A stretch of 64,000 nucleotides of DNA from Diphasiastrum complanatum (lineage: Eukaryota; Streptophyta; Lycopodiopsida; Lycopodiales; Lycopodiaceae): assembly GCA_029204225.1 (NCBI GenBank), contig CM055099.1, forward strand, positions 57,299,982 to 57,363,981, read 5' to 3'. Below are positions 34,191-44,660 of the stretch, one piece after another (within the stretch, counting starts at the first letter, position 1; each line of letters starts with the position of its first letter). A program made the position numbers and the translations under genes. A model generated the notes under the pieces. That model saw nothing but the letters and a program-made list of their open reading frames with translations, had not been told where the DNA came from and did not search any database.

Positions 34191-35936
34191 TTTATTGAAT
34201 GTATTTTAAACTAATTTAACTTCAAAAAGTTTATCTCTAAGTCTAAAAAGAGTTTTGGCCTCCTTCAAGTCCTCCACAAAGCAACCATGAGTGTTGAATC
34301 TAACTTGCAATCCTTGTTCCACCATTTGACCAATGGATACAAGGTTTTTTGTAATATTTGGAACATGAAAGACATCCTTCAAATACTTAGTCTTACCATT
34401 TCCAATTGTGAGAGGTATGTGACCAATATGATCAATAGAGTGTGTTGCGTGTTACTTGTCTGCACGTACCCCTTTCTCTCAGGCTCATGCAAGTCAACAA
34501 ACCACTCTCTGTGACCCGTCATATGATTCGAGGCTCCACTATCCACATACCAAATGTCATTGATAGTGTTTTTGAAAATAGATGATTCTCAATCATCCAC
34601 ATGTTGAAGAACAAAAAGATCATGCTCTTCATCTGACTGTCTACTCGAAGAAGCATAGTTAGACTGCTGGTACTTTCCATTCTTAATGTCGTTTTGCTTC
34701 TTATAACACTTATTTGCAAAATGTCCGGGCTTACCACAATAGTAACACCTTGATGATGAAGACGAGGCTCCACATCCACACTGGCTCCCCTTGCCACGAG
34801 ACTGTGTTCTTCCCCCTCTTGGCTCCTGTTGCATGTTTTGAAACTGTTGTGTCATAACCTCTCTGCCTTTGCTCCTGCTTCTACCCCTTCCTCGACCTCT
34901 GGAATGTGAGTAGAGCACTGTCTCCAAGGATGACTGCCTTGATGATGAGCACTCATCATGCAAAGTATTCTCCTCCAAGATAAGCATGGAAACATTAGAG
35001 GAAGTTTAAACACAAAAAGGGCCTTTTGTCAAGATTCTTTTTTCATTTGTTATTCACTTTTATTCACTTCTTTTGTACATGTGGCCCAATGGTTTCTTGA
35101 CATAGTGGCTTTAACGTAACGTTACTTCTTTGAGTCACATTTTGAGTCTACACTAAAAATGGCATAACTTTTGATTGTCATATCAGAATGCGATGAAAAT
35201 TGGTGCATTGGAAAGTCTTGACGAGCGCTTTCTAATGATATATTACATGTCATACTTTTAAGCTACTACTAAAAAGTTATAGCGATTCAAAGATATTGGT
35301 TGAAAATAGTGACAAAATGCAAAAGAGATCTTGGCACGAATTCATATGCGGCCCTTTTTGAACTCAAACTTCCTCTAATGTCAAATCTGGGAATGTAGGT
35401 ACATTCTCCCAAACGAGTATAGAAGTATTGAAAGCTTTGTACTCCTTGCCTAAGCCATTCAGGCATGCACTTACCATATCTTCATCTTCAACCGCTACGT
35501 GGATAGAACCCAAGGCTTCGACAATGCTCTTTATCTTCAGAGCATATTCATTCATGCTCATATTCTTTTTCTGCATGCTATTCAACTCATGTTTTAGTTG
35601 CAGCTTCCTGGCCTTGGTATTGGTACTGTAAACATTGATAAGCGTCTTCCATGCCTCCGTAGGTGTGCTTGCGTCCTATATGTGACCAAGCATAGAATCT
35701 GCTGCACTCACTGAAAGCCAATAAAGCACCTTCTTGGCTTTCTCGTTCCATTCTTTGAACTTCCATTCCTGCTCAATAGTAGCATTGGGTGGAAGATCGG
35801 GCACTTTTTCTTGTTCACCGTCAATGAACTCCCAATAGCCTTTGCCCATTATGAAGTTCGTCATCCTGGACTTCCATGCTTGAAAATTATTTTTGTCAAG
35901 CTTGTCGCTGACAATTTGGCTAAGCCCATCCGCCAT
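34190..35936 (-). pseudogene. Copia remnant: gag, zinc knuckle, protease, split by a MITE
   Basis: It starts at ATG 35936 (MADGLSQIVSDKLDKNNFQA). Gag UBN2-type text follows (WKSRMTNFIMGKGYWEFIDG, ADSMLGHI, a stop, DASTPTEAWKTLINVYST) to about 35385 at VPTFPDL. The MITE at 34992-35381 interrupts. Gag resumes at SMLILEENTLHDECSSSRQS, an Arg/Gly/Ser-rich tail, knuckle CYYCGKPGHFANKC (about 34740) and protease IWYVDSGASNHMTGHREWF (about 34550). Text fades into shifted frames by 34190. It is in opposite orientation to the neighbouring gag at 33618-34190. Confidence 0.9.
34992..35381. mobile_element. 390-bp MITE inserted in copia gag
   Basis: Terminal inverted repeats: ATTAGAGGAAGTTTAAACAC then AAAAAGGGCC on the left; the right end inverts to ATTAGAGGAAGTTTGAGTTC then AAAAAGGGCC. 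It belongs with the element at 13394-14161, which shares the ATTAGAG tip, the AAAAGGGGCC block, the T-rich stretch after it, and an inner GGAAAG...GCTTTCTAAT hairpin word. It is placed inside a known coding text, so its borders are firm to a few bases. A target duplication is not obvious, and the join is out of frame. Confidence 0.8.
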
Positions 35937-35939
35937 GCT

Positions 35940-36712
35940 TAGTCCTTAAGGATAGTGATATAGAGCACTTCAAAAGTAACTTTGAGCAAAAAAAAAACAA
36001 AGAATTCTACACAAGAAAATCAGCAAGCTCTCTTTTTTAATCTGATCTCACTCAGAGTCTTGGTCACAATGATATGCAACTCCAAAGTTTGACCTTTGCT
36101 TCTTTGCTCTTTAATAGTTCTCCCATCGATAATTGTGCAAAAAGTGCATCAAATGATCCCGAATTGAAAAATTGAGTGGGCCAATGTGTGTAGATGGCTG
36201 TTTTGCCTTAGAACCACCCTCCTTGAGGTCAAAAATGTGTTCCCCGCGCCGAAAAACCTTTCTCCCACAAAGAGGTTTTTCAAATTCATAGGAGAATCTT
36301 TTGGAATTAAAAAGATTCTTGCATAACCAATCCAAAAAGTTCCAAACCTCCTTGTTTGATCCTTTATATCACCTTGGACAGATTTCGAAAATTTTCGTGC
36401 GGCCACTCAAAGTGCTCCAAATTTTGTGTAGATCGAGATGGTGTAGTTGAATCTCCAAAACAGGTTGCGAGGTGAGAGCAATTACAATGTAGGTTCGGGG
36501 GGTCTAAGAAAAAACCTACAATCTTTGAATATTCCTCCTTTTGGTCCTTTTTCTAATTCACAAATGTGAACCCAAAAAATTCATGGGACCCTTCAAGCTG
36601 AAGTTTTTTATTGAAGTTGAGATTTTTGGACCTCCCAATGAAATCCAACTTAGTTGTGTAACACTTCACAACCTACTCATCTCCACCACATAATAGAGGC
36701 CAAGACATGAGC
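35940..36712. other. No gene recognised
   Basis: This may be leader or LTR sequence of the minus-strand copia remnant to the left, but no primer-binding site or LTR edge was found. The minus-strand frames at 36111-36406 have no motif. Confidence 0.35.
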
Positions 36713-37604
36713 TGAAGAAATAAAACGTTTCTATTACCAAAGCTTTGCTAGCTTTCAGCCCTCTGCTTGACAAAAATGTTCACGAACACGAAAGTCAAAA
36801 GACACGAAGCGAAAATGTTCGCGAACACTCACGACAAGATACGAACGCGAAGATTTGCGAAAGAAACTCTTTCACGATACTGCAGGAGAAAGTTGGACGA
36901 CGAGAAAGTCAAACGACTCAAAAATTGTCGCGACACTCTTCTCCGCGCTCCAAGAAGGACCAGCAAGATCATGCAAGTACCTAGAAGTACATATATCTGA
37001 TCTGATAGCATGACGTCAGTAAATACACTTTAGGTCGTGGCTAATCTGCCACTCTTGTAATTCATGATTAGTTGTAGATGTTTAATCACTCTAATCTAGA
37101 AGGTTACAAAATGCGACTATATATTTACTGGATGATACTTGATCAATATAGAGACATACATGAAGTAGTCTGATGCTAGTAAGCAACCGCCTGTGAGTGA
37201 GACAATTGAAAATAGGATCTGAAAATCCACAAGTCTACTAGTAAGCGAGACATTGATGAGAGCTGTATTTCTCTTATGCCAACGCACTGCGGGGGTCTGC
37301 ATGCAGTGCTTGAAGAATCAGAGAAATCAATAGATAATTTTCTTATTTTGTCTGATCTCGAATTCAAATAAGTCTGCTATTATTCGTGTGTCTGATTTCA
37401 CTTGTACATTTAATTCCGCACCTTGGTTTGAATTTCGTTGAATGCTGCATTTAATTTCTTAACATAGTACAGCAGTGTCTGTCTACATCCAGGAGGACTG
37501 TAGGAATGATGCAGCTGACAGTGACCAACAATCATATCTAAACTCCATCCGGATTCCTTCGCGCGTTTAGCGCTCGCGAAACTGAAAAAGCAATTTTTCG
37601 CTCA
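36713..37604 (+). repeat. Lone LTR of the 51944 copia family
   Basis: It starts TGAAGAAATAAAACGTTTCT with GAGC in front, as in the 3' LTR at 57302. It follows the family LTR throughout: the CACGAAAGTCAAA run, CAAGTACCTAGAAGTACA, TTAGTTGTAGATGTTTA, GAAGTAGTCTGATGCTAGTA, TGCATGCAGTGCTTGAAGAA, GGAGGACTGTAGGA. It ends in CTCA like the 5' LTR end at 52970. No internal region follows and no target duplication was evident. Confidence 0.82.
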
Positions 37605-38297
37605 TCAGTGGCACCCATCTTTAGCTTCAAAATGAGCCAATAGATTTCCTTAAACCAAGGTGGATGGTCTAGATCACTCCACCACATGAAACTTGAAGTG
37701 AGGGAAGTAGAAACCCACTTACAAACACCAATTTATCTTCCTCACAATGAGGGTGCACAACCTGATTTTTCCAGAAACTTCCAAATGCCGTAACTTTTGC
37801 TACAAATGTCTGTTTGAGCTGACAATTCATGGAGTAAATTTGTCTTGTCATGCTCTTTCCGGAGGTTTAATTTTTTTTTAATTTTGATACTGCAATCGAA
37901 AGTTATGAGCTCTGAAAGTTGACCCTATCAAACTTGGCCGAAAATCAGAAAAATCATCAAACTGTGTCCTGTTTGATCAAAACAGAAGCTGTAAGAGCCT
38001 GCAACCATCAGCAACAGAGGCTAACAACCTCTAATGAGAAAGTGTGAGCTCTGATTTGAGCTAAAACTGAGAAAAATGAAGAATTTTAACAGGTTCATGT
38101 GAACATATCCCAAAAGCATAAAGTTCCTTTTCTTCCCAAGCTTTTTGTGCATCAGTTGAGGTGTCCTCCTCAAGCTTTGTGCTTTGCTTCACCTTGAAGC
38201 TTCACCAACAATGTCAAGAGCTCAATTCCCTCTCTCTTCTGTTGCTACAGCCCTGCGAAGAACAAATTGCAGCCACAAATCAGCCTGGAGCACTCTA
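37605..38297. other. No gene seen
   Basis: Text such as GAGCTCTGAAAGTTGACC and AAACTTGGCCGAAAATCAGA recurs in style with other non-coding repeats of the window. No ORF of interest. Confidence 0.4.
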
Positions 38298-38309
38298 GCT
38301 CTGATACCA
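38298..38309 (-). promoter_or_regulatory. Copia primer-binding site (initiator Met tRNA)
   Basis: GCTCTGATACCA, on the minus strand TGGTATCAGAGC, is the standard plant copia priming site. It directly abuts the LTR-like block on its right. Confidence 0.75.
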
Positions 38310-38315
38310 TTCTCA

Positions 38316-38710
38316 TGTACAAAAGTAGGGATGGGGGATGATGCCCAGGATCACACCAACACGAATACTGTACCAAAACATTGTAGAGAGAGATGCACAC
38401 ACCACACACAATGGGAAGATCCAATATAGCTCAAAACCTCACACATACTTTTTTGCTTCATGATAAAATAGACCCTCAAAATGAGGCATACATAGAGTAT
38501 GGACTTCAAGTCCATTATTCAACATAATTCGATACTTCACATAGTGTCTTTATTGGATCTTACTGAAAACTACAACTAACTACTGATAGTAATATGAAAT
38601 ACTAATTTATTATGGTAGGTGCCAATACATGAATACACCCACGCGGGCACCGAGTCACCTCGGCAGCGTCGGCGCCAGGCTCCACCTAGCTTGGCGAGTC
38701 AACACTGTCA
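38316..38710 (-). repeat. Probable copia LTR, about 395 bp
   Basis: On the minus strand it begins TGACAGTGTTGACTCGCC and ends CTTTTGTACA, five bases before the primer-binding site. TG...CA ends and spacing fit a 5' LTR. No partner LTR or coding region of the same element is recognisable, so the left boundary of the LTR is inferred. Confidence 0.45.
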
Positions 38711-38940
38711 TAAGTAGCCGCATAACTTGAGCTCACAATTTTCACAACTCGTGCGGCTTTGTGTTGTGGGATGGTGGCAGGTATTAGCTGAACGTCTTAA
38801 GATGAGTTTTATTGTATGGTGTTTCATTTTTTTTTAAGTACTGTATATACTTTTTCGGCTTTGTTTACCTTCTTAGGTTATGAATAAAGGTTTCAAAAGG
38901 TTTGGTCTTGATTTGTCAAGAGGAACCAAGTGTTATTGTG

Positions 38941-38943
<3 letters not shown>

Positions 38944-39035
<92 letters not shown>
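38944..39035. repeat. (CT)n microsatellite, about 46 units
   Basis: Uninterrupted CT run. Confidence 0.98.
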
Positions 39036-39037
<2 letters not shown>

Positions 39038-41524
39038 GGCCACTCAATAGGTTTGTCACCCATTTTCCTTTCAATTTTTGGCTTTGAAATCCTAACATTG
39101 TGCTTGTTGCCCATTTTGTGACCACTTGTATCTCTCAAAGAATTATGAGGGGAATGTGCATCCAACGTTGTAAGTAGCCTACCAAGGGACCTGCCCCACT
39201 TATGAGTTGGTGATTTCAATTAGTGCTAATTAAAACTAACTGAAACTGTGATGTCCCATGACTTATAGTTAACACATACAAGTTAACTAGCTCATTACAA
39301 CTTTACACTAACTTGCACTAGAGTATTTTATGCTCTTGCTTTACCCCTTCTTTATGGTAACTTGTGCTTCCATTAGTAATGACTCCAATAGCCAATGACC
39401 TCCCACATGGATAATCAACAGATTTGCCATGCTCTCTTCTACTTCATCATTGTCCCCTTGTGGTGCTCTCGAGACCAGGGCATTCCTTAACTAATGCACT
39501 AATGGGTGTGAGATGAGAGAACAAATGTACCTGAGGTCGATAATCATAGGTGGGACAGGAATGATGTCAATTAATTGGCGCAAGTTAGCACTGAGGTGAG
39601 CACTAGCATAACAAGTAGCTAACTAACTTGTAAGTAAGTCATGAAGCCCATGAGTTCCCATATTTGGTTATGGGATAATTGCATGTTCCACTTGTCATGT
39701 AATCTCTCAAACTTGCAACTTTTGGTGATCAATGCATATTAGGTTCCTGTTGATGGCTATGTGGAGCAATTATGGATGATGAAACACCTTTGGTCCAGAC
39801 CCTGGGGTGGGTGACGTTTCCATATCGCAATTTATCATCGTTATGTCGTGGATGGACTTCTCACCCACATACATTCTCTCATTGGGGATCGTAAGCTGGC
39901 AAAGAAGAGATGCTCTATTTTACCTACTTCTCTCTTATGCTCATGTGCCCAATGGCCATATTTCTGCAAAGTACTTTTGCTTAATCCTAAAGCCCTGCAG
40001 CTTTTTTTCCTTTGTATTGAGGCATTACATCTTAATTTTTTTTTCAAAATAAAAACTGTCATGAGGACCTTTTAAAAACTAAAAAAAAACTATCTGATGT
40101 GACAAATACTTTCAATATAGGGGAAGGCCAAGGCCGCCGCCCCAGGGCCTTCAAGCTCAGAAATTGTGAGTGCAAGAAGTTGAAAGAAAATGAACAGGCC
40201 AGAAAGACTACCAGAGATACAGAGGGCCAAAATCTGATCTGACAAATACTTTCAGTATAGAAAAGGCCGCCGCCCCAGGGCCTTTTCCGTTTTAAGGCCT
40301 TGGGCCCGAGCGAGGATATAATTGTCATCAATTCGAATTTCAAGGGCTATAATTGTCAGTAGAATAAATGTTTACACCCTGAACATTGATACAAACAGAT
40401 GAAAAGTAAGAGAAGGAGCAAAACCAGTGGCACATAGAGACTATTTGCCTTGAGAGGTGTATGACACTCGCTTTTTAGCAATGTTGTAAGAAGATTGAAA
40501 AGAATTCATAAAGACGACCATGGTTTTCGCTGTAGCTTTTAGGCATTGGTGGGTTGCGAAGAAGCTTACTAGCACGTCGCCCACAGTAACCCCCGCGCCA
40601 ATGGGGAGCTGGCATGCGTGTGTGGGGCTAGAATGGGCTGACCGGGGGAGGTTTTGGACGTGGAGCGGGGGCCACGAGTCTGGAGGGGGCTGGAAGGCGA
40701 AGGCGGGCCGGATGCAGCTTCCATCAACTGCCAACTGCTGCACCCAGTCTCCTCTTCACTGGACTGCTGCCGCTCTTTCGTTGCTCATTGCTCATCACTG
40801 TCGCGGCTCCTGTCACTACTCCTCTGCGCTGCTCACTCATTGTCGTTGTGGTGTGATTCTCCATAGCATCCTCTCAGCTCCTGAAGAAAGTCTATATCAG
40901 TTGCAGCTCTGGTCAAGCTAAATAACATCCTCTGAATTACAGCCTCCTTTATGCCCACATTTTGCTGCCATATTCCTCAGCTTTGAGCGGTGGTGGACTA
41001 GTTCTTCTACGACGGTGGCAAAACTTTGATGGAAAAGTGGGTTCATGGATGATTCTATGGAAGCTTGATGCTGGCAAATACCTTGGAGTTGTTGTAACAA
41101 GTAAATATTCAGCTTTTTTTAGCTTATTTCAAGTTCACCTTCTAATTATTTCAGGTTCACCTTTTTTTTGAGCTTCGGGCTGTCTTTTTAATCTCACGTT
41201 GTTATTTATTTGAGCTGTATATTTGGTGCATATCATAAAAAGGTTAGCTGTATATTTTGGCAACTGATTTTACCACAGAGCATCTAAAGCTCCAACAATA
41301 TTAAGTTCATATGTTGTTTCCTGGACTTCATAAATATAGCTATGGCCAATCTCTTTGAACAATATGGCAACTGGAAAAATGCAAAAGTGCTTTGAAGCAT
41401 TCAGCATCTAAGAGTGCAGAAATAAGTTGGTATTTGTTTGAAATAATAGACTGCTGGTTCTTCATGAAATTTGGCTTTAGAGATCTTTTGGTCAAGAAGA
41501 TCTCCACCATAGCATATTAACTTC
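39036..41524. other. Intergenic, with a duplicated GC-rich block
   Basis: A block ATCTGATGTGACAAATACTT ... AAGGCCGCCGCCCCAGGGCCTT at about 40091-40151 recurs at 40233-40290 as ATCTGATCTGACAAATACTT ... AAGGCCGCCGCCCCAGGGCCTT. The 40520-40920 area is GC-richer with open frames on both strands, but none has a recognisable motif. Confidence 0.5.
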
Positions 41525-41791
41525 TTGAGATTTGGAAAAAATAAAAAAGCTCACCAAAATTATTTCAATGGTTCTGATGTGATAAAATCTCAAGAAATTG
41601 CAGACTACAACCTCACACAAACCACCAACACTGAAAACTGGGCTGCCAATGCGTGCGAAAAAACTATCTGCTCTAATAACACCTGTGTATCTGCATCTGC
41701 CTTCATGGAGTGTATAAAAGGTTGTTTTTCAGGGGCAAAAATTTCTTGGGAAACAGTCCTTAAAAAGTACATCCAAATGTACGAAACGTAG
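41525..41791 (+). CDS. Short Cys-containing ORF of unknown function
   Basis: 88 codons, not recognised. It contains NACEKTICSNNTCVSASAFM, then ECIKGCF: six cysteines in about 30 residues. It lies 630 bp upstream of the fucosyltransferase remnant on the same strand, so it could be a relic of its 5' exon, but the sequence does not resemble the usual GT37 N-terminus. It may be chance. Confidence 0.2.
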   Translation: MRFGKNKKAHQNYFNGSDVIKSQEIADYNLTQTTNTENWAANACEKTICSNNTCVSASAFMECIKGCFSGAKISWETVLKKYIQMYET

Positions 41792-42425
41792 ATGTTGGCT
41801 CTCACCATGACCAAAATATGAAAAAACAACTAGGAGGTTGCAGTATATCATTCTGTTGAAAACCTAACATGCTTAAATTACGAGCTTATCTTTTCTCAGC
41901 AAATTGCTTTAGATTTAAAAAGAAGGAGATGATGAGGAGATATTATCTTTGAGACTTGTTTGACTCTTTGCCTTTGAAAGACCCAGCTTTTGAGAGGCAT
42001 AGAGAACATCTCAAGATCGAAACTTTACTCAGCAAAATATCCTTATGATCAAATCAAATTTCTTATTTTCAGCCATTCAAATCCACAATGATGAGGGGAG
42101 TAACATCATCTAAAGCTTGGATTTCAATGCTCATAAGAATTTGGAGTATGCGAGCACTGGAAAAAAAAATTCAACTATACAATCGTATTGTATGGAAACC
42201 AATTAAATCTTAAGAACAATTGCATTCAGTCCTTTGAAAAGACATTGAGATATATGTTATCTTGAAGACTATAGTATACTATACTTTGTAGAAAATAACT
42301 CCACTGCTTTGTAAAAAAGAACTCCATTGCCATCGCTACTTTGGTTGTTGATGGCTAGATTAGACCATCAGAAGCTAAGATCTAACCCAACATTTATTAA
42401 TTGAATTAGCTGTTGGAAATCTTGA

Positions 42426-43435
42426 AGGTATGCCAAGAATTTGGGTGAAAATCTTGAATGGAAAGGAGTCATGTCAGAGTACGAAAAATTGTATCACGCT
42501 TGCATCCAGGAAATTGGAAATGCCACAAGCTATTTCCTTAGTAAAAACAACTCCTCAGCTTGCAAATTTGTGATTGCACATTCAAATCTGGGATTGGGAA
42601 ATAAGATCCTTACTACTGTATCTACGTTTATGTATGCAATAATGACACAGAGAGTGATGCTAATTCCAAGCAAGACCTTCATTCCAGATATTATGTGCGA
42701 GCCCTTTTACCAATCTTCATGGAGGCTGCCGGAGGACTTCCCTATGCCGGACCAAAGCCCGGATCTTTGGAGCTCTGAGGACAGCATTTTCAGCCACATT
42801 GAAAGAACAACTAAAGATAAAGTCGTTAGCTCCACAGGTTTGTACGCTGTCAAGTCTGGCGAAACATACGCAGCTCCAAGCAGCCGACTTTTTTATTCCA
42901 CAGAACTCAATCAAGCTGACGACATACCGTGGGTTCTTCTGGCTGGGTGTATTTACTTTTTACCCAGGCTGTTTAGCGTTCCCCATTTCAGGCCGGCGTT
43001 GGAAGCACTGTTTCCTGACTACGTGGTTTTAATACATGCGCTGCGATCCATCATGCTTCCAGCTGACCCTATATGGGCACGAGTGCTGAGTGCAAGGAAG
43101 GCTTATTTGCAAGGTGCAGATCGCATGGTCGGGATCCAGGTCCGCTATAGGGAAGGCTATGACCACTACACGTCCACGAGGAGTGAGATTGAAACTCGGA
43201 TACAGCAGTGCACCATAGAGGACGGCCTTCTTCCTATACCTGATCGTCGTGGCAGGGCTTGGTCTTCCTCACGCCTTCCCACTTGTGCTCCTACTATTAA
43301 GGTATTCGTACTATTAAGGTATTCGTAACATCACTCTTCCGCAGCTTTCATGATCGCTTGCACGAGACATATTTGCAGTATCCAACTATTGGAGGACAGA
43401 ATGTTGCTATGATACAGTTAAGCTTCAACCAGTGA
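42426..43435 (+). pseudogene. Truncated GT37 (FUT1-type) fucosyltransferase copy
   Basis: GT37 enzymes move fucose from GDP-fucose onto xyloglucan or arabinogalactan sugars in the Golgi. The frame is open from 42426; the first in-frame ATG is 42471 (MSEYEKLYHACIQEIGN), so an upstream exon with the membrane anchor is missing or unseen. Visible motifs: HSNLGLGNKILTTVSTF, RVMLIPSKTFIPDIMCEPFY, DDIPWVLLAG, and donor-binding motif MVGIQVRYREGYDHYT. At 43293-43326 a 17-bp block is present twice in tandem, shifting the frame to a stop at 43326-43328. In the other frame the family text goes on (SFHDRLHETYLQYPTIGGQN) to SFNQ, then a TGA at 43433 where homology ends. The C-terminal third, including the Thr-Phe-Gly-Gly-Val-Ala block, is absent. 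The sister copy at 63027-64000 is intact there, so this one is dead. Confidence 0.88.
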
Positions 43436-44660
43436 ATTATTATCCATATTATAAGTAGGCAAAGTGATCAAAGATTTATTAGAAGGCGAAAAGGTAGTGG
43501 GTGTTCTAGGGCCTATAAAAGTAGCCCTATTTCGAGCACGATCAAAATCAGAACAATAATCTAAATTAACACTCGTATTAATAAATCTACAATCTTTGAC
43601 TTTTCAGACTTTGTACCACTAGAAGAAGCTGCTTCAGAAGTGGAAGGCACAGCCTCCGAATCGTCGGAAATATTTAACAAAAGGAAAAAAACAAAAGCAT
43701 ACTGAAAATCAACAAACCTACATTTTTTATTATGAATTGGGCACTCATCTACAAACTTGGGGCCTGCCTGACACCATAGAGAGGCCTGACCCCATGGAGT
43801 ATAGCAAATGCAGTTTCATGAATATCAAAAGGAATCCCTGCCAACTTTTACATGCCTTTGGACAGGATATTTAGTTCTGATTTGATGTGATACACTTGAC
43901 GAATTTAAAATTACATCTGGCTCAAACTACAATAATAGTATCATCAAAAAAATTAAGAAGTGAAGGTCAATAACATCCTTCAAACTTTTTTGCAGTTATG
44001 GATTCTGAACATGCTATACATGATTAATATCATCTACAAAGACAGAAAGTTCACCTCCTTTGTGCTCAGTCCAATGTGCAATCATGAAAATTATGTTTTC
44101 TTGCTTTCACAATTTTTATACTGTCGATGCTGGAACAAGGTAGCTTTCTCCCACCCCCTAGTCTGCTTATATGTTGGCCAGCAAACTTGTTCAACAAAAA
44201 AGGCATTTCTTGTTTGCCTCAATGGTGCTGCATAATCACTCCAGAACAGGAGGTAATTATCACAAATTTGTATCGGATACCTACACGTGATTTCTGTTGT
44301 GAGTCAATCCACATGAACCCAAGGGGCTAGACGAGTTGAATGTATAATTTGTGTGAGTTTTTTATATGGATTACTCCGCACACAAATCTATGAGAATGAC
44401 TTATGCAAGTCTATATGCCATTCACCTTGAAAACTTGAAGCAAGTGCAATATCTGTTGGAACTAAGCACACCTGTGGTCAACAGTCCCAGTTGCCGTTCT
44501 CTCCAATATAGACAAAGAATGCACAGTATAATACAAATTATATTGGCGTTGAAAGAACAATGCAAAAATCTGAATGCAGTAGTGGGTGCACTCTTTAGGA
44601 CAAACCTCAATATCAATCAAACAACAAAAGTACTATAAGAAACATCATCCAACAGTGCAA
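43436..44660. other. No gene recognised
   Basis: Short frames only (43960-44235, 44366-44638), without motifs. The right end is the 3' flank of the minus-strand NdhT gene. Confidence 0.45.

Noticed and set aside
40520-40921. 133-codon GC-rich ORF
   Set aside because: Open frames on both strands over GC-rich sequence, no recognisable protein text.
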